This document shows, one piece after another, positions 26,768 to 35,653 of a DNA stretch of 64,000 nt (within the stretch, counting starts at the first letter, position 1; the number at the start of each line of letters is the position of its first letter). Position numbers and translations under genes: made by a program. Source of the stretch: Streptococcus sp. F0442 (GTDB taxonomy: Bacteria > Bacillota > Bacilli > Lactobacillales > Streptococcaceae); assembly GCF_000314795.2 (NCBI RefSeq), contig NZ_KB373316.1, positions 310,001 through 374,000 of the forward strand, written 5' to 3'. Below the pieces are notes generated by a model that was given only the letters and a program-made list of their open reading frames with translations, did not search any database and was not told the origin of the DNA.

Positions 26768-27402
26768 GTTTATCTTTTTATTTCAATCATGTAGTTCCTC
26801 AATTTAATTCCTCTTCAAAAAATTACAAACAGATGCGTGAGGATAATAAAAAGAATGAAAAATTACTAAAATCGGTTTATAAAGGTGATAAATCAAAATA
26901 TATCGATCCTGTAGGTGATGAATATTATAATCTTGATATTAATAACCAAGAGATACGCTTACCACAATTTACAGAATTTCAAACAGCTAAGGGTGTAAAA
27001 ATATCAACTATTAAAAAGAGATACAATCTTTTAGAATTTGATATAAAGGTTCCTGATGATAAAAAGGAAACAACTATTTCTATACCAATGATATGGTACA
27101 AAGGATATCGCGCAGAATATTCTAGGGGGGCTGAAGGATCTCAACCTGTGCTGAAACAGCGTGTTTTTACCGAATCGGAATTAAAAGAAAATAAAAAAGC
27201 TCGGAGACCAACTGTTTCAGAAAAAGTTTTAAATGATGGTAAAATTTATTTATCTATTAGAAATTCTGGTCATGTAAAAGTTTCTTATCACAAGACATTT
27301 ATACAGTATCTTGGTTTTATAATAGAATGGATCTCTTGGATACTAGTGTTCTTCATTTTTAAACAGAAGTATTCAAAAAATAAGGAGCACTTCCCATCCT
27401 AA
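26764..27402 (+). CDS. 3' part of the frameshifted YfhO/GT-C-like membrane protein
   Basis: A 212-residue open frame with only a TTG at its start and no ribosome site. It encodes the remainder of the preceding gene. It has one hydrophobic start, about 150 residues of soluble extracytoplasmic domain (with IPMIWYKGYRAEYS and ISIRNSGHVKVSYH), and a last helix near 185-203 followed by a lysine-rich tail. The in-frame coding potential extends upstream to about 26734. This is consistent with a frame shift in the T-run at 26740 rather than a separate gene. Confidence 0.65.
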   Translation: MSLSFYFNHVVPQFNSSSKNYKQMREDNKKNEKLLKSVYKGDKSKYIDPVGDEYYNLDINNQEIRLPQFTEFQTAKGVKISTIKKRYNLLEFDIKVPDDKKETTISIPMIWYKGYRAEYSRGAEGSQPVLKQRVFTESELKENKKARRPTVSEKVLNDGKIYLSIRNSGHVKVSYHKTFIQYLGFIIEWISWILVFFIFKQKYSKNKEHFPS

Positions 27403-27427
27403 AAAGCAGAAAACTTCTGCTTTTTTT
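27401..27427 (+). terminator. terminator before rmlD
   Basis: AGCAGAA pairs with TTCTGCT and is flanked by A and T runs. The T-run merges with the following promoter. Confidence 0.8.
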
Positions 27428-27435
27428 GCTATAAT
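27427..27435 (+). promoter_or_regulatory. extended -10 promoter of rmlD
   Basis: TGC plus a perfect TATAAT (27430-27435) lies directly after the terminator T-run and 32 nt before the rmlD ATG. Confidence 0.7.
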
Positions 27436-27467
27436 GATAGGGAAAAAGCATTTGAAAGGAATTTACC

Positions 27468-28319
27468 ATGATTTTAATTACAGGTGCAAATGGGCAACTT
27501 GGAACGGAGCTTCGCCATTTGTTAGATGAACGAAATGAAGAATATGTAGCTGTTGATGTAGCTGAAATGGATATCACAAATGCAGAAAAAGTAGACGAGG
27601 TATTTGCGGAAGTAAAACCAACCCTAGTCTACCACTGTGCTGCCTACACAGCTGTTGATGCTGCTGAAGATGAAGGAAAAGAGTTGGACTATGCCATCAA
27701 CGTGACTGGTACTGAAAATGTAGCAAAGGCATCTGAAAAGCACGATGCAACCTTGGTCTATATCTCAACCGACTACGTTTTTGATGGGAAAAAACCAGTG
27801 GGACAAGAATGGGAAGTAGACGATCAACCAGATCCTCAAACAGAGTACGGTCGTACCAAACGTATGGGAGAAGAATTAGTTGAGAAGTATGTGTCTAACT
27901 TCTATATCATCCGTACAGCTTGGGTCTTCGGGAACTACGGTAAGAACTTTGTCTTCACCATGCAAAACCTTGCCAAGACTCACAAAACACTTACAGTCGT
28001 CAACGACCAACATGGTCGTCCAACCTGGACACGTACTCTTGCTGAGTTCATGACTTATTTGGCTGAAAATCGTAAAGAATATGGTTATTACCACTTGTCT
28101 AACGATGCAAAAGAAGATACAACTTGGTATGACTTTGCAGTTGAGATCCTCAAAGATACGGATGTAGAAGTGAAGCCAGTTGATTCCAGCCAATTCCCTG
28201 CTAAGGCAAAACGTCCGCTTAACTCAACGATGAGCTTGGCAAAAGCGAAAGCTACAGGATTCGTTATTCCAACTTGGCAAGATGCCTTGAAAGAGTTTTA
28301 CAAACAAGAAGTGAAATAA
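27468..28319 (+). CDS. rmlD: dTDP-4-dehydrorhamnose reductase RmlD
   Basis: Last step of dTDP-L-rhamnose synthesis, giving the donor for the rhamnan backbone. The NAD(P)-binding motif GANGQLGTEL is at the N-terminus. STDYVFDGKKP and the catalytic YGRTK (Tyr-x-x-x-Lys) near residue 127 are typical, as is TAWVFGNYGKNF. Length is 283 residues. It has its own promoter and terminator, as for gacA upstream of the group A carbohydrate genes. Confidence 0.96.
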   Translation: MILITGANGQLGTELRHLLDERNEEYVAVDVAEMDITNAEKVDEVFAEVKPTLVYHCAAYTAVDAAEDEGKELDYAINVTGTENVAKASEKHDATLVYISTDYVFDGKKPVGQEWEVDDQPDPQTEYGRTKRMGEELVEKYVSNFYIIRTAWVFGNYGKNFVFTMQNLAKTHKTLTVVNDQHGRPTWTRTLAEFMTYLAENRKEYGYYHLSNDAKEDTTWYDFAVEILKDTDVEVKPVDSSQFPAKAKRPLNSTMSLAKAKATGFVIPTWQDALKEFYKQEVK

Positions 28320-28329
28320 GAGAAATTTG

Positions 28330-28352
28330 AAGCGACCTCAAGGGTCGCTTTT
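28330..28352 (+). terminator. terminator of rmlD
   Basis: AAGCGACC pairs with GGTCGCTT around a short loop, followed by TTTTCC. Confidence 0.8.
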
Positions 28353-28382
28353 CCGTTTGCATTAGGCAAAAAGCCTAGAAAA

Positions 28383-28391
28383 TGGTATAAT
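28383..28391 (+). promoter_or_regulatory. extended -10 promoter of the rgpA-F operon
   Basis: TGG plus a perfect TATAAT (28386-28391) lies 34 nt before the rgpA ATG, with GAAAGGGA as ribosome site. Confidence 0.7.
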
Positions 28392-28425
28392 TGAATAGAC
28401 TGTAAATTGTTAGAAAGGGAATATT

Positions 28426-29574
28426 ATGCAACACGTTTTTATTATCGGAAGTCGTGGGCTTCCGGCTCAGTACGGCGGTTTTGAGACTTTTGTGGACCAA
28501 ATAGTCTCGCATCAAGTGTCTACAGATATTCAGTACCATGTTGCTTGCCTTTCTAATGATCAAGCCTATCATCATTTTGATTATAAGGGTGTCGATTGTT
28601 TTACGATTAAAGCACCGAAGCTTGGACCTGCACGGGTCATTGCCTATGATATGATGGCCATCAGCTATGCCTTGAAGGTCATCAAGGAGCAAGGAATTGC
28701 ACAGCCGATTTTTTATGTTTTGGGCAATACAATCGGGGCCTTCGTAGCACCCTTTGCGCGTAAGATTCATAAGATGGGTGGGAAATTCTATATCAATCCA
28801 GATGGACTGGAGTGGAAGAGGGCCAAGTGGTCCAAACCGATTCAAGCCTATCTCAAGTATTCTGAAAAGATCATGACGCGCCATGCGGATTTGGTAATTT
28901 CTGACAACCCTGGTATTGAGTCCTATATCAAGGAAGCCTACCCTTGGTCCAAGACGACCTATATTGCCTATGGGACGGACTTATCTCCGACCAGCTTGAC
29001 TAGTCAGGATAGGAAGGTCAGAGAACTCTATCACAAGTGGCAGACACAAGAGAAAAACTATTATTTGATCTTGGGTCGCTTTGTTCCAGAAAATAATTAC
29101 GAGACTGCCATTCGTGAATTTATGGCCTCTTCTACCAATCGGGATTTGGTGATCATTTGTAACCATGAAGGCAATCCCTATTTTGAAGAGCTTCGAACTC
29201 GAACAGGCTTTGATCAGGATCCTCGTATTAAGTTTGTAGGAACGGTTTATGACCAAGACCTCTTGAAGTATATCCGTAAAGAAGCCTTTGCCTATATCCA
29301 TGGTCATGAAGTGGGTGGAACCAATCCAGGTCTCCTAGAGGCTCTTGCGCAGACGGATCTCAATTTGGTTTTAGGTGTTTCCTTTAACCAAACGGTTGCA
29401 AAGGACACAGCCCAATATTGGACCAAAGAAAATGGGAATTTGGCGCATTTGATCAACCAGGTTGATTCTTTAGAAGATGTATCTAAATGGGGTCAATTAG
29501 CCAAGGACAATATGAAGCAAAACTTTACCTGGGAAAAAATTGTAGGTGAATACGAGGAATTATTCTTATCATGA
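28426..29574 (+). CDS. rgpA: rhamnosyltransferase RgpA/GacB-like (DUF1972 + GT4)
   Basis: Adds the first rhamnose to the lipid-linked GlcNAc primer of the rhamnan. The N-terminal DUF1972 block reads IIGSRGLPAQYGGFETFV. The GT-B C-terminal half shows LGRFVPENNYE and the donor-site HGHEVGGTNPGLLEAL segment. Length is 382 residues. It overlaps rgpB by 4 nt (ATGA). Assignment follows the S. mutans RgpA and group A GacB family; the linkage type is inferred from those. Confidence 0.92.
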   Translation: MQHVFIIGSRGLPAQYGGFETFVDQIVSHQVSTDIQYHVACLSNDQAYHHFDYKGVDCFTIKAPKLGPARVIAYDMMAISYALKVIKEQGIAQPIFYVLGNTIGAFVAPFARKIHKMGGKFYINPDGLEWKRAKWSKPIQAYLKYSEKIMTRHADLVISDNPGIESYIKEAYPWSKTTYIAYGTDLSPTSLTSQDRKVRELYHKWQTQEKNYYLILGRFVPENNYETAIREFMASSTNRDLVIICNHEGNPYFEELRTRTGFDQDPRIKFVGTVYDQDLLKYIRKEAFAYIHGHEVGGTNPGLLEALAQTDLNLVLGVSFNQTVAKDTAQYWTKENGNLAHLINQVDSLEDVSKWGQLAKDNMKQNFTWEKIVGEYEELFLS

Positions 29575-30512
29575 AAGTAAATATCTTGTTGTCCACCTAT
29601 AATGGTGAACAGTATCTAAAAGAGCAGGTCAAAAGTATCCAAGACCAGACTTATCAGGATTGGCAACTCTTGATCCGAGATGATGGGTCGACAGATGGTA
29701 CGGTGGAGATCATTCAAGAGTTGGTAGCCCAGGATGAGCGCATTCGCTTTATCAACCAAGAAGCTATCGAAAATCTCGGTGTTATCAAGAGTTTTCACAC
29801 ACTCTTAAAATATGAAAAGGCTGATCTTTATTGTTTTAGTGACCAAGATGATGTCTGGCTTCCTGAAAAGATTGCCCTACAAGTGGAAGCAGCAGCCAAG
29901 CATCCTCAGGAAGTGCCTTTGCTGGCCTACACGGATTTAAAAGTGGTTGATGAAAACTTGAATGTGCAGCACGAAAGTATGATTCGCACCCAGTCTGATC
30001 ATGCCAATACGGAACTGATTCAAGAGTTGACGGAGAATACGGTAACTGGCGGAGTAGCCATGATTAATCATGCCCTGGCTGACTTATGGACAGGTCAAGA
30101 AAAGCATGCGCTTCTCATGCATGATTGGTACCTAGCATTGTTGGCAGCTAGCTTTGGAAAGCTCATTTATATTGATCAGCCGACAGAATTGTACCGTCAG
30201 CACAGTAGCAACGTTCTTGGGGCTCGTACCCTTAGAAAACGGGTTAAAAACTGGGTTCGCCCTCATATTCTTTTTGCCAAATATTGGAATCTCATCGAGT
30301 CCAGTCAAGAACAAGCAAAAAATTTATTGGATCTGCCAGTCAGTCCCCGAAATAAAGAAATTATTGAAAACTTTGTGACCATCATGGACGTACCGCTAAG
30401 AGAACGTTTGAGACGGATTCGTCAGTATGGTTACCGTAAGAACCGAGCCTTCCACACTCTTGTGTTTACTAGCTTGATTCTGACAAAGTTTGCATATCGA
30501 GGTAAAAAATAA
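29571..30512 (+). CDS. rgpB: rhamnosyltransferase RgpB/GacC-like (GT2)
   Basis: Second rhamnosyltransferase of the backbone. The 313-residue GT2 protein starts MKVNILLSTYNGEQYL, with RDDGSTDGT near residue 38 and FSDQDDVWLPEK as the metal-binding region. RQHSSNVLGAR near residue 210 is typical of this rhamnosyltransferase group. It is coupled to rgpA by a 4-nt overlap and to rgpC by a 1-nt overlap. Confidence 0.92.
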   Translation: MKVNILLSTYNGEQYLKEQVKSIQDQTYQDWQLLIRDDGSTDGTVEIIQELVAQDERIRFINQEAIENLGVIKSFHTLLKYEKADLYCFSDQDDVWLPEKIALQVEAAAKHPQEVPLLAYTDLKVVDENLNVQHESMIRTQSDHANTELIQELTENTVTGGVAMINHALADLWTGQEKHALLMHDWYLALLAASFGKLIYIDQPTELYRQHSSNVLGARTLRKRVKNWVRPHILFAKYWNLIESSQEQAKNLLDLPVSPRNKEIIENFVTIMDVPLRERLRRIRQYGYRKNRAFHTLVFTSLILTKFAYRGKK

Positions 30513-31318
30513 TGTTTGACGTTTTTAGTCAGAAAAATCGAATTTTATTACGAGAGTTAATTAAAACAGACTTTAAATTACGCTACCAAGGATCAGCAAT
30601 TGGTTATCTTTGGTCGATTTTAAAGCCCTTGATGACCTTTAGTATTATGTATATTGTCTTCATCCGATTTTTACGCTTGGGTGGAGATGTACCCCATTTC
30701 CCAGTTGCCCTCTTGTTGGCCAATGTAATCTGGGGCTTCTTCTCAGAAGCGACCTCCATGGGGATGGTGTCGATCGTTAGTCGAGGCGACCTGTTACGGA
30801 AGTTGAACTTCTCCAAACACATCATTGTCTTGTCTGCAATTTCAGGAGCAGCCATCAACTTTGTTATTAACCTTGTGGTGGTCTTGATTTTTTCATTCTT
30901 TAATGGGGTGACATTTTCTTGGACAGCTTTGATGGTGATTCCGTTGTTCTTTGAGTTGTTCTTGATGGCGACAGGATGTGCATTGATCTTAGCGACATTT
31001 TTTGTTCGTTTCCGCGATCTTGGACAAGTCTGGGAAGTACTTTTGCAAGCAGGCCTATATGCGACGCCAATTATTTATCCGATTACCTTTATCGCAGACC
31101 GCAATCCATGGGCCGCTAAGTTGGTCATGATGAATCCCTTGGCTCAAATCATCCAAGACATGCGTTACTTCTTGATTGATAAGGCCAACACCCCTGTCTG
31201 GCTTTTGGTGGAAAATAAGTTCTTGGTTTTGATTCCTTATGTTTTACCAATTCTTATTTTTGTTGCTGGCTTTGCTTACTTTAACAAACATGCTAAGAAA
31301 TTTGCGGAGATTCTCTAA
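30512..31318 (+). CDS. rgpC: polysaccharide ABC exporter permease RgpC/GacD
   Basis: Membrane half of the ABC transporter that flips the finished lipid-linked rhamnan. The 268-residue protein has about six helices and the ABC-2 family pattern. The N-terminal amphipathic LIKTDFKLRYQGSAIGYLWSILKP is diagnostic of O-antigen/teichoic-type exporters. It overlaps its neighbours by one base on each side. Confidence 0.94.
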   Translation: MFDVFSQKNRILLRELIKTDFKLRYQGSAIGYLWSILKPLMTFSIMYIVFIRFLRLGGDVPHFPVALLLANVIWGFFSEATSMGMVSIVSRGDLLRKLNFSKHIIVLSAISGAAINFVINLVVVLIFSFFNGVTFSWTALMVIPLFFELFLMATGCALILATFFVRFRDLGQVWEVLLQAGLYATPIIYPITFIADRNPWAAKLVMMNPLAQIIQDMRYFLIDKANTPVWLLVENKFLVLIPYVLPILIFVAGFAYFNKHAKKFAEIL

Positions 31319-32541
31319 TGACAGATAAAGAAATTGCAGTAAAAGTAGACCATGTCAGCAAGTACTTTAAGTTGCCAACAGAGGCAACCAATAGTCTTCG
31401 AACTGCCCTGGTCAATCGCTTCAAAGGAATCAAAGGCTATAAAGAACAACACGTTCTCAAGGATATTTCTTTTGAGGTAGAAAAAGGTGACTTTTTCGGG
31501 ATCCTCGGAAGAAATGGTTCTGGAAAATCTACTCTCTTGAAAATCATTTCTGAAATCTATGTGCCAGAAAAAGGCACCGTCACTATCGATGGGAAACTGG
31601 TCTCCTTTATTGAGCTTGGAGTGGGCTTTAACCCAGAATTGACAGGTCGTGAAAATGTCTACATGAATGGAGCTATGCTGGGCTTCTCAACAGCTGAAAT
31701 TGATGCCATGTATGATGACATCGTAGACTTTGCCGAGTTGCATGACTTCATGAACCAGAAGCTCAAGAACTACTCATCAGGGATGCAGGTTCGTCTAGCC
31801 TTTTCGGTTGCCATTAAGGCCCAAGGCGATATCTTGATTTTGGACGAGGTCCTAGCAGTAGGAGATGAGGCCTTCCAGCGTAAGTGTAATGATTACTTCC
31901 AAGAACGCAAGAAATCAGGAAAAACCACTATCTTGGTTACCCATGATATGGGAGCCGTCAAGAAATATTGTAACAAGGCTGTTTTGATTGAAAATGGCTT
32001 GGTGAAGGCTTTAGGAAGTCCAGAAAATGTTGCCAATCAGTACAGTTTTGATAATACATCTCCTTTGCAACAGGGAGGAGAGGCTAATGGAGTAGGTAAT
32101 TCCAACCAGGAAGAAAATGTCTTGGTTGAAAATTTTCAGCTTCAGTTGTTAAGTTCGAACAAGTTACGCCCCCAAGATCCTATTCACTTCCAAATTGATT
32201 TTGATGTACTTGAAGATATCCAGACCTATATCGCACTGTCTTTAACAGATATCGATCGGAATATTTGGATCTACAATGATAATTCGATGGATCAGCTGAT
32301 GAGTGGGGCTGGACATAAAACGGTTCACTACACTTGTTCCCTTCCAGCAGTGAATGACTTGAAAATGAAATTAGAAGTGACAGTACGGGATGCCGAAGGA
32401 CAGATGCTGGCCTTTTCAGATGCTACGCAAACCCCACTAATCTTTATCAATCGAGATGATATAGCTTTGGATGATAAATCAGCAATGGATGCGGCAAGTG
32501 GCTTAATCCAACGTAATGGAACATGGTCAATGACTGACTAG
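31318..32541 (+). CDS. rgpD: polysaccharide ABC exporter ATPase RgpD/GacE with C-terminal domain
   Basis: ATPase half of the rhamnan exporter. Walker A is GRNGSGKST, the signature region YSSGMQVRLAFS, and Walker B ILILDEVLAVGD. Beyond about residue 250 there is a Wzt-like beta-rich extension, as in exporters that recognise the glycan end. Length is 407 residues. It pairs with RgpC. Confidence 0.94.
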   Translation: MTDKEIAVKVDHVSKYFKLPTEATNSLRTALVNRFKGIKGYKEQHVLKDISFEVEKGDFFGILGRNGSGKSTLLKIISEIYVPEKGTVTIDGKLVSFIELGVGFNPELTGRENVYMNGAMLGFSTAEIDAMYDDIVDFAELHDFMNQKLKNYSSGMQVRLAFSVAIKAQGDILILDEVLAVGDEAFQRKCNDYFQERKKSGKTTILVTHDMGAVKKYCNKAVLIENGLVKALGSPENVANQYSFDNTSPLQQGGEANGVGNSNQEENVLVENFQLQLLSSNKLRPQDPIHFQIDFDVLEDIQTYIALSLTDIDRNIWIYNDNSMDQLMSGAGHKTVHYTCSLPAVNDLKMKLEVTVRDAEGQMLAFSDATQTPLIFINRDDIALDDKSAMDAASGLIQRNGTWSMTD

Positions 32542-32553
32542 ACTGAGGGAGAT

Positions 32554-33903
32554 ATGGAAACGACGCCTTTTGTTTCGATTATTTGTACAGTTTTTAATAA
32601 AGAACCCTGGCTTAAGAAGACAATCGATAGCTTCCTAGCGCAACAAACAGAGTTTGCTATTGAGATTATCTTGGTGGACGACGCCTCAAGCGATGGATCT
32701 CGCTCTATTATTCAGGACTATCAAGAAAACTACCCTAATCTGATTCGTGCTTTTTATCAGGATGAAAATCAGGGAATCGCCAAAACCTGGGTAGCTATCT
32801 GTAAAGAAGCGCGTGGGTACTACATTGCTCGCTGTGACGGAGATGATTTTTGGATAGATCCTTTAAAACTTCAGAAGCAAGTAAACTTATTGGCCAGTAA
32901 GCCAGACTGCAAATGGTCCAATACTGATTTTGATATCTATGATGAGCATGGCAATTTTGTTTCTAAGGCTGGCTTTACTAATCATACGATTCCATTAGCA
33001 GATACCTACGAAAAAATGCTTGCGACTAGAGGCTTTACCATGGCCTCTACATGGCTAGTAGATAGAGATCTGATGCTAGAAGTCAATCAAGAGTTAGATC
33101 TAACGACATCAGACGATACCTTCAATCTACAACTGGAGCTCTTTCAACGAACTTCATTAGCCTATCTGGATGAAGCAACAGTTGCTTATACCATTAACCA
33201 AGGGTCCGATTCTCGTCCTCGTGATTTCAGACAATTGGAACGACGTTTCCATAAGTTGTTGCAAACACAGCTGGACTATCTCGATAGGTATCCAAATGCC
33301 GATTTTAAAGAGATGACGAAGATTCTCTTAGAACGTAATAATACCTATGAGATTCATCTATCCAAACCGACCGATTCCCTTTCACCTATTGGTATGGAAT
33401 CTGTCACGATTTATTATGGTGATGAGGAAAATACCTATTCGGAAGATCGTACCCTGACCAAACTTCTTCAAAAAGAAGATAGTCTGGCAATCGAAATTCC
33501 GAAGGGAACTTCTGTTATCCGAGTTGATCTGTCTGAAAGTCCAAGTTATTACTCTGATGTTGAATTGAGAGATTCTGACGGAAAGGTTTGCTCAGCTGTT
33601 TATAGTAACGGCGTTGTTGTTGATCATTTGTATTTGTATAGTGAACCGGATCCTCAGTTGATCTATGAAGTTAAAGAAGAAGGTGTGTATCAACTGAGCT
33701 ATAAAATGATTTCTATAGATAATCCCTCTGCACCGGATTATATTGGAAAAGTTTTCACTGCTGAAATGTTAGATTGTCAAAGTAGATTGAAAAATCTTGA
33801 GGCAGAGTTACAAGCTACGAAAGCAGCATATAACTCCGTTATCACATCCAGACGTTGGACCATTCCAACAAAGATCTTGAAATTCTTAAGAATAAGGAAA
33901 TAA
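32554..33903 (+). CDS. GT2 glycosyltransferase in the rgpE position
   Basis: A 449-residue protein. Residues 1-240 form a GT-A domain (SIICTVFNKEPWLKKTIDSF, VDDASSDGS, CDGDDFW as metal motif). The rest is a beta-rich region and a short coiled C-terminus with NLEAELQATKAAYNS. It lies between the exporter ATPase and rgpF, where S. mutans has rgpE, but I cannot confirm one-to-one orthology. It may modify or extend the rhamnan. Confidence 0.85.
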   Translation: METTPFVSIICTVFNKEPWLKKTIDSFLAQQTEFAIEIILVDDASSDGSRSIIQDYQENYPNLIRAFYQDENQGIAKTWVAICKEARGYYIARCDGDDFWIDPLKLQKQVNLLASKPDCKWSNTDFDIYDEHGNFVSKAGFTNHTIPLADTYEKMLATRGFTMASTWLVDRDLMLEVNQELDLTTSDDTFNLQLELFQRTSLAYLDEATVAYTINQGSDSRPRDFRQLERRFHKLLQTQLDYLDRYPNADFKEMTKILLERNNTYEIHLSKPTDSLSPIGMESVTIYYGDEENTYSEDRTLTKLLQKEDSLAIEIPKGTSVIRVDLSESPSYYSDVELRDSDGKVCSAVYSNGVVVDHLYLYSEPDPQLIYEVKEEGVYQLSYKMISIDNPSAPDYIGKVFTAEMLDCQSRLKNLEAELQATKAAYNSVITSRRWTIPTKILKFLRIRK

Positions 33904-33904
33904 T

Positions 33905-35653
33905 ATGCAACGTTTACTTTTATATGTTCACTACAATAAGTTTAATTTTATCAGTGGGCATGTACTCTACCAATTAGAAAAAATTCGCCCCTTGTATTCG
34001 CGGGTGGTCTTTATCTCTAATAGTCAGCTACCAGACGATGTGAAGGATCATTTGTCTTCCCAACAGTTGGTGGATGATATTCTAGAACGTCAGAATAGTG
34101 GCTTTGACTTCGCTGCTTGGCGGGATGGAATGCAGACGGTCGGCTTTGACCATCTGGCTCATTTTGATTCGGTTACCCTCATGAATGATACCTGCTTTGG
34201 ACCTCTTTGGGATCTAGAACCAATCTATCAACAGTTCGAAAATGATGCTGAAGTGGATTTCTGGGGGATGACCAATTACCGGAAAGACAAGGATTTTAAC
34301 GAGCATATTCAAAGTTATTATCTCAATTTTAAAAAACAGGTGCTGACATCAAGCGCCTTTCTAGAATTTTGGCAGGGGGTTCAAGACTTCACCAATGTTC
34401 AAGATGTGATTGATAACTATGAAACCAAGGTCACAACGAATTTCTTGGATGCTGGTTTTCGCTATAAAACTGTTTTTGATACCATCCATGAAGACACAAC
34501 AGGGATGCTCTATCCGGACTTTTCATACTACAATCCTACAGCGATTCTCAATCATAAGGTTCCTTTTATCAAAGTCAAAACCATTGCCAACAATGAAGGA
34601 ATCATGCCTTACATTTTTGACGAATTAGAACGTATATCAGACTATCCATTAGATTTGATTCTCAACCACATGTCTATGATTGATCGTCCGGACTATCCGT
34701 ATTTGTTATCGCGTAAGTACTTGAAAAACCAAGAATTGGCTGGAGATTTCGGTAAAAAAGTTGCGGTTCATCTCCATGTCTTTTATGTGGACCTCTTGGA
34801 AGAATTTCTAGATGCTTTTCAAGCCTTTCAGTTCTCTTACGATTTGTGGATCACGACGGATGTAGAAGAGAAGAAGCAGGCTATTGAGCAAATTCTTTCC
34901 AATCGAGCACAAGATGCGACGGTAGTGGTTACTGGAAACATTGGACGAGATGTGTTACCAATGCTCCTCTTAAAAGAGGAACTCTCTCACTATGATTATG
35001 TCGGCCATTTTCATACCAAGAAATCCAAAGAAGCAGATTTTTGGGCGGGTGAATCTTGGCGCAAAGAATTGATTGAGATGCTGGTGAAGCCAGCGGATCA
35101 AATCCTTGGTAATATGGAGGCCAATCCAAAAGTCGGAATCACCATCGCCGATATTCCAACCTTCTTCCGTTACAATCGAATAGTCGTTGCCTGGAATGAA
35201 GCCCTCATTTCACCAGAGATGAACAAGCTCTGGGAACAGATGAATGCTACCAAGACAATTGATTTCAAAAATCTCAATACTTTTGTTATGAGTTATGGGA
35301 CCTTTGTTTGGTTTAAATACGATGCTTTGAAACCACTCTTTGATTTGAATTTGACAGCAGCAGATGTACCAGCTGAACCCTTACCACAGAATTCAATTCT
35401 TCATGCGATCGAACGTTTGTTGGTCTATATTGCTTGGGATCAAAAGTATGACTTTAGGATCTCCCAAAACCCACATGTTCTCACACCATTTATCGATAAT
35501 AAGCAGTTGAACAATCGGGAGGATCTCCAACCACATACCTTCGTGGACTTTAATCAAATCGGTGGAATTAAAGGAGCCTTGAAGTATATCGTGATTGGGC
35601 CAGCCAGAGCTGTGAAATATATAGTGAAAAGAATCATTAAGAAAGTGAAATAA
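33905..35653 (+). CDS. rgpF: rhamnan synthesis protein RgpF (GacG-like)
   Basis: Rhamnosyltransferase family protein needed for polyrhamnose extension. The N-terminal half has LLLYVHYNKFNFISGHV and the family hallmark RQNSGFDFAAWRDGM near residue 67. The second half has VAVHLHVFYVDLLEEFL, then GRDVLPML and FHTKKSKEADFWAGESWR, the RgpF (pfam05045-type) signature. Length is 582 residues. It overlaps the next gene by one base. Confidence 0.94.
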   Translation: MQRLLLYVHYNKFNFISGHVLYQLEKIRPLYSRVVFISNSQLPDDVKDHLSSQQLVDDILERQNSGFDFAAWRDGMQTVGFDHLAHFDSVTLMNDTCFGPLWDLEPIYQQFENDAEVDFWGMTNYRKDKDFNEHIQSYYLNFKKQVLTSSAFLEFWQGVQDFTNVQDVIDNYETKVTTNFLDAGFRYKTVFDTIHEDTTGMLYPDFSYYNPTAILNHKVPFIKVKTIANNEGIMPYIFDELERISDYPLDLILNHMSMIDRPDYPYLLSRKYLKNQELAGDFGKKVAVHLHVFYVDLLEEFLDAFQAFQFSYDLWITTDVEEKKQAIEQILSNRAQDATVVVTGNIGRDVLPMLLLKEELSHYDYVGHFHTKKSKEADFWAGESWRKELIEMLVKPADQILGNMEANPKVGITIADIPTFFRYNRIVVAWNEALISPEMNKLWEQMNATKTIDFKNLNTFVMSYGTFVWFKYDALKPLFDLNLTAADVPAEPLPQNSILHAIERLLVYIAWDQKYDFRISQNPHVLTPFIDNKQLNNREDLQPHTFVDFNQIGGIKGALKYIVIGPARAVKYIVKRIIKKVK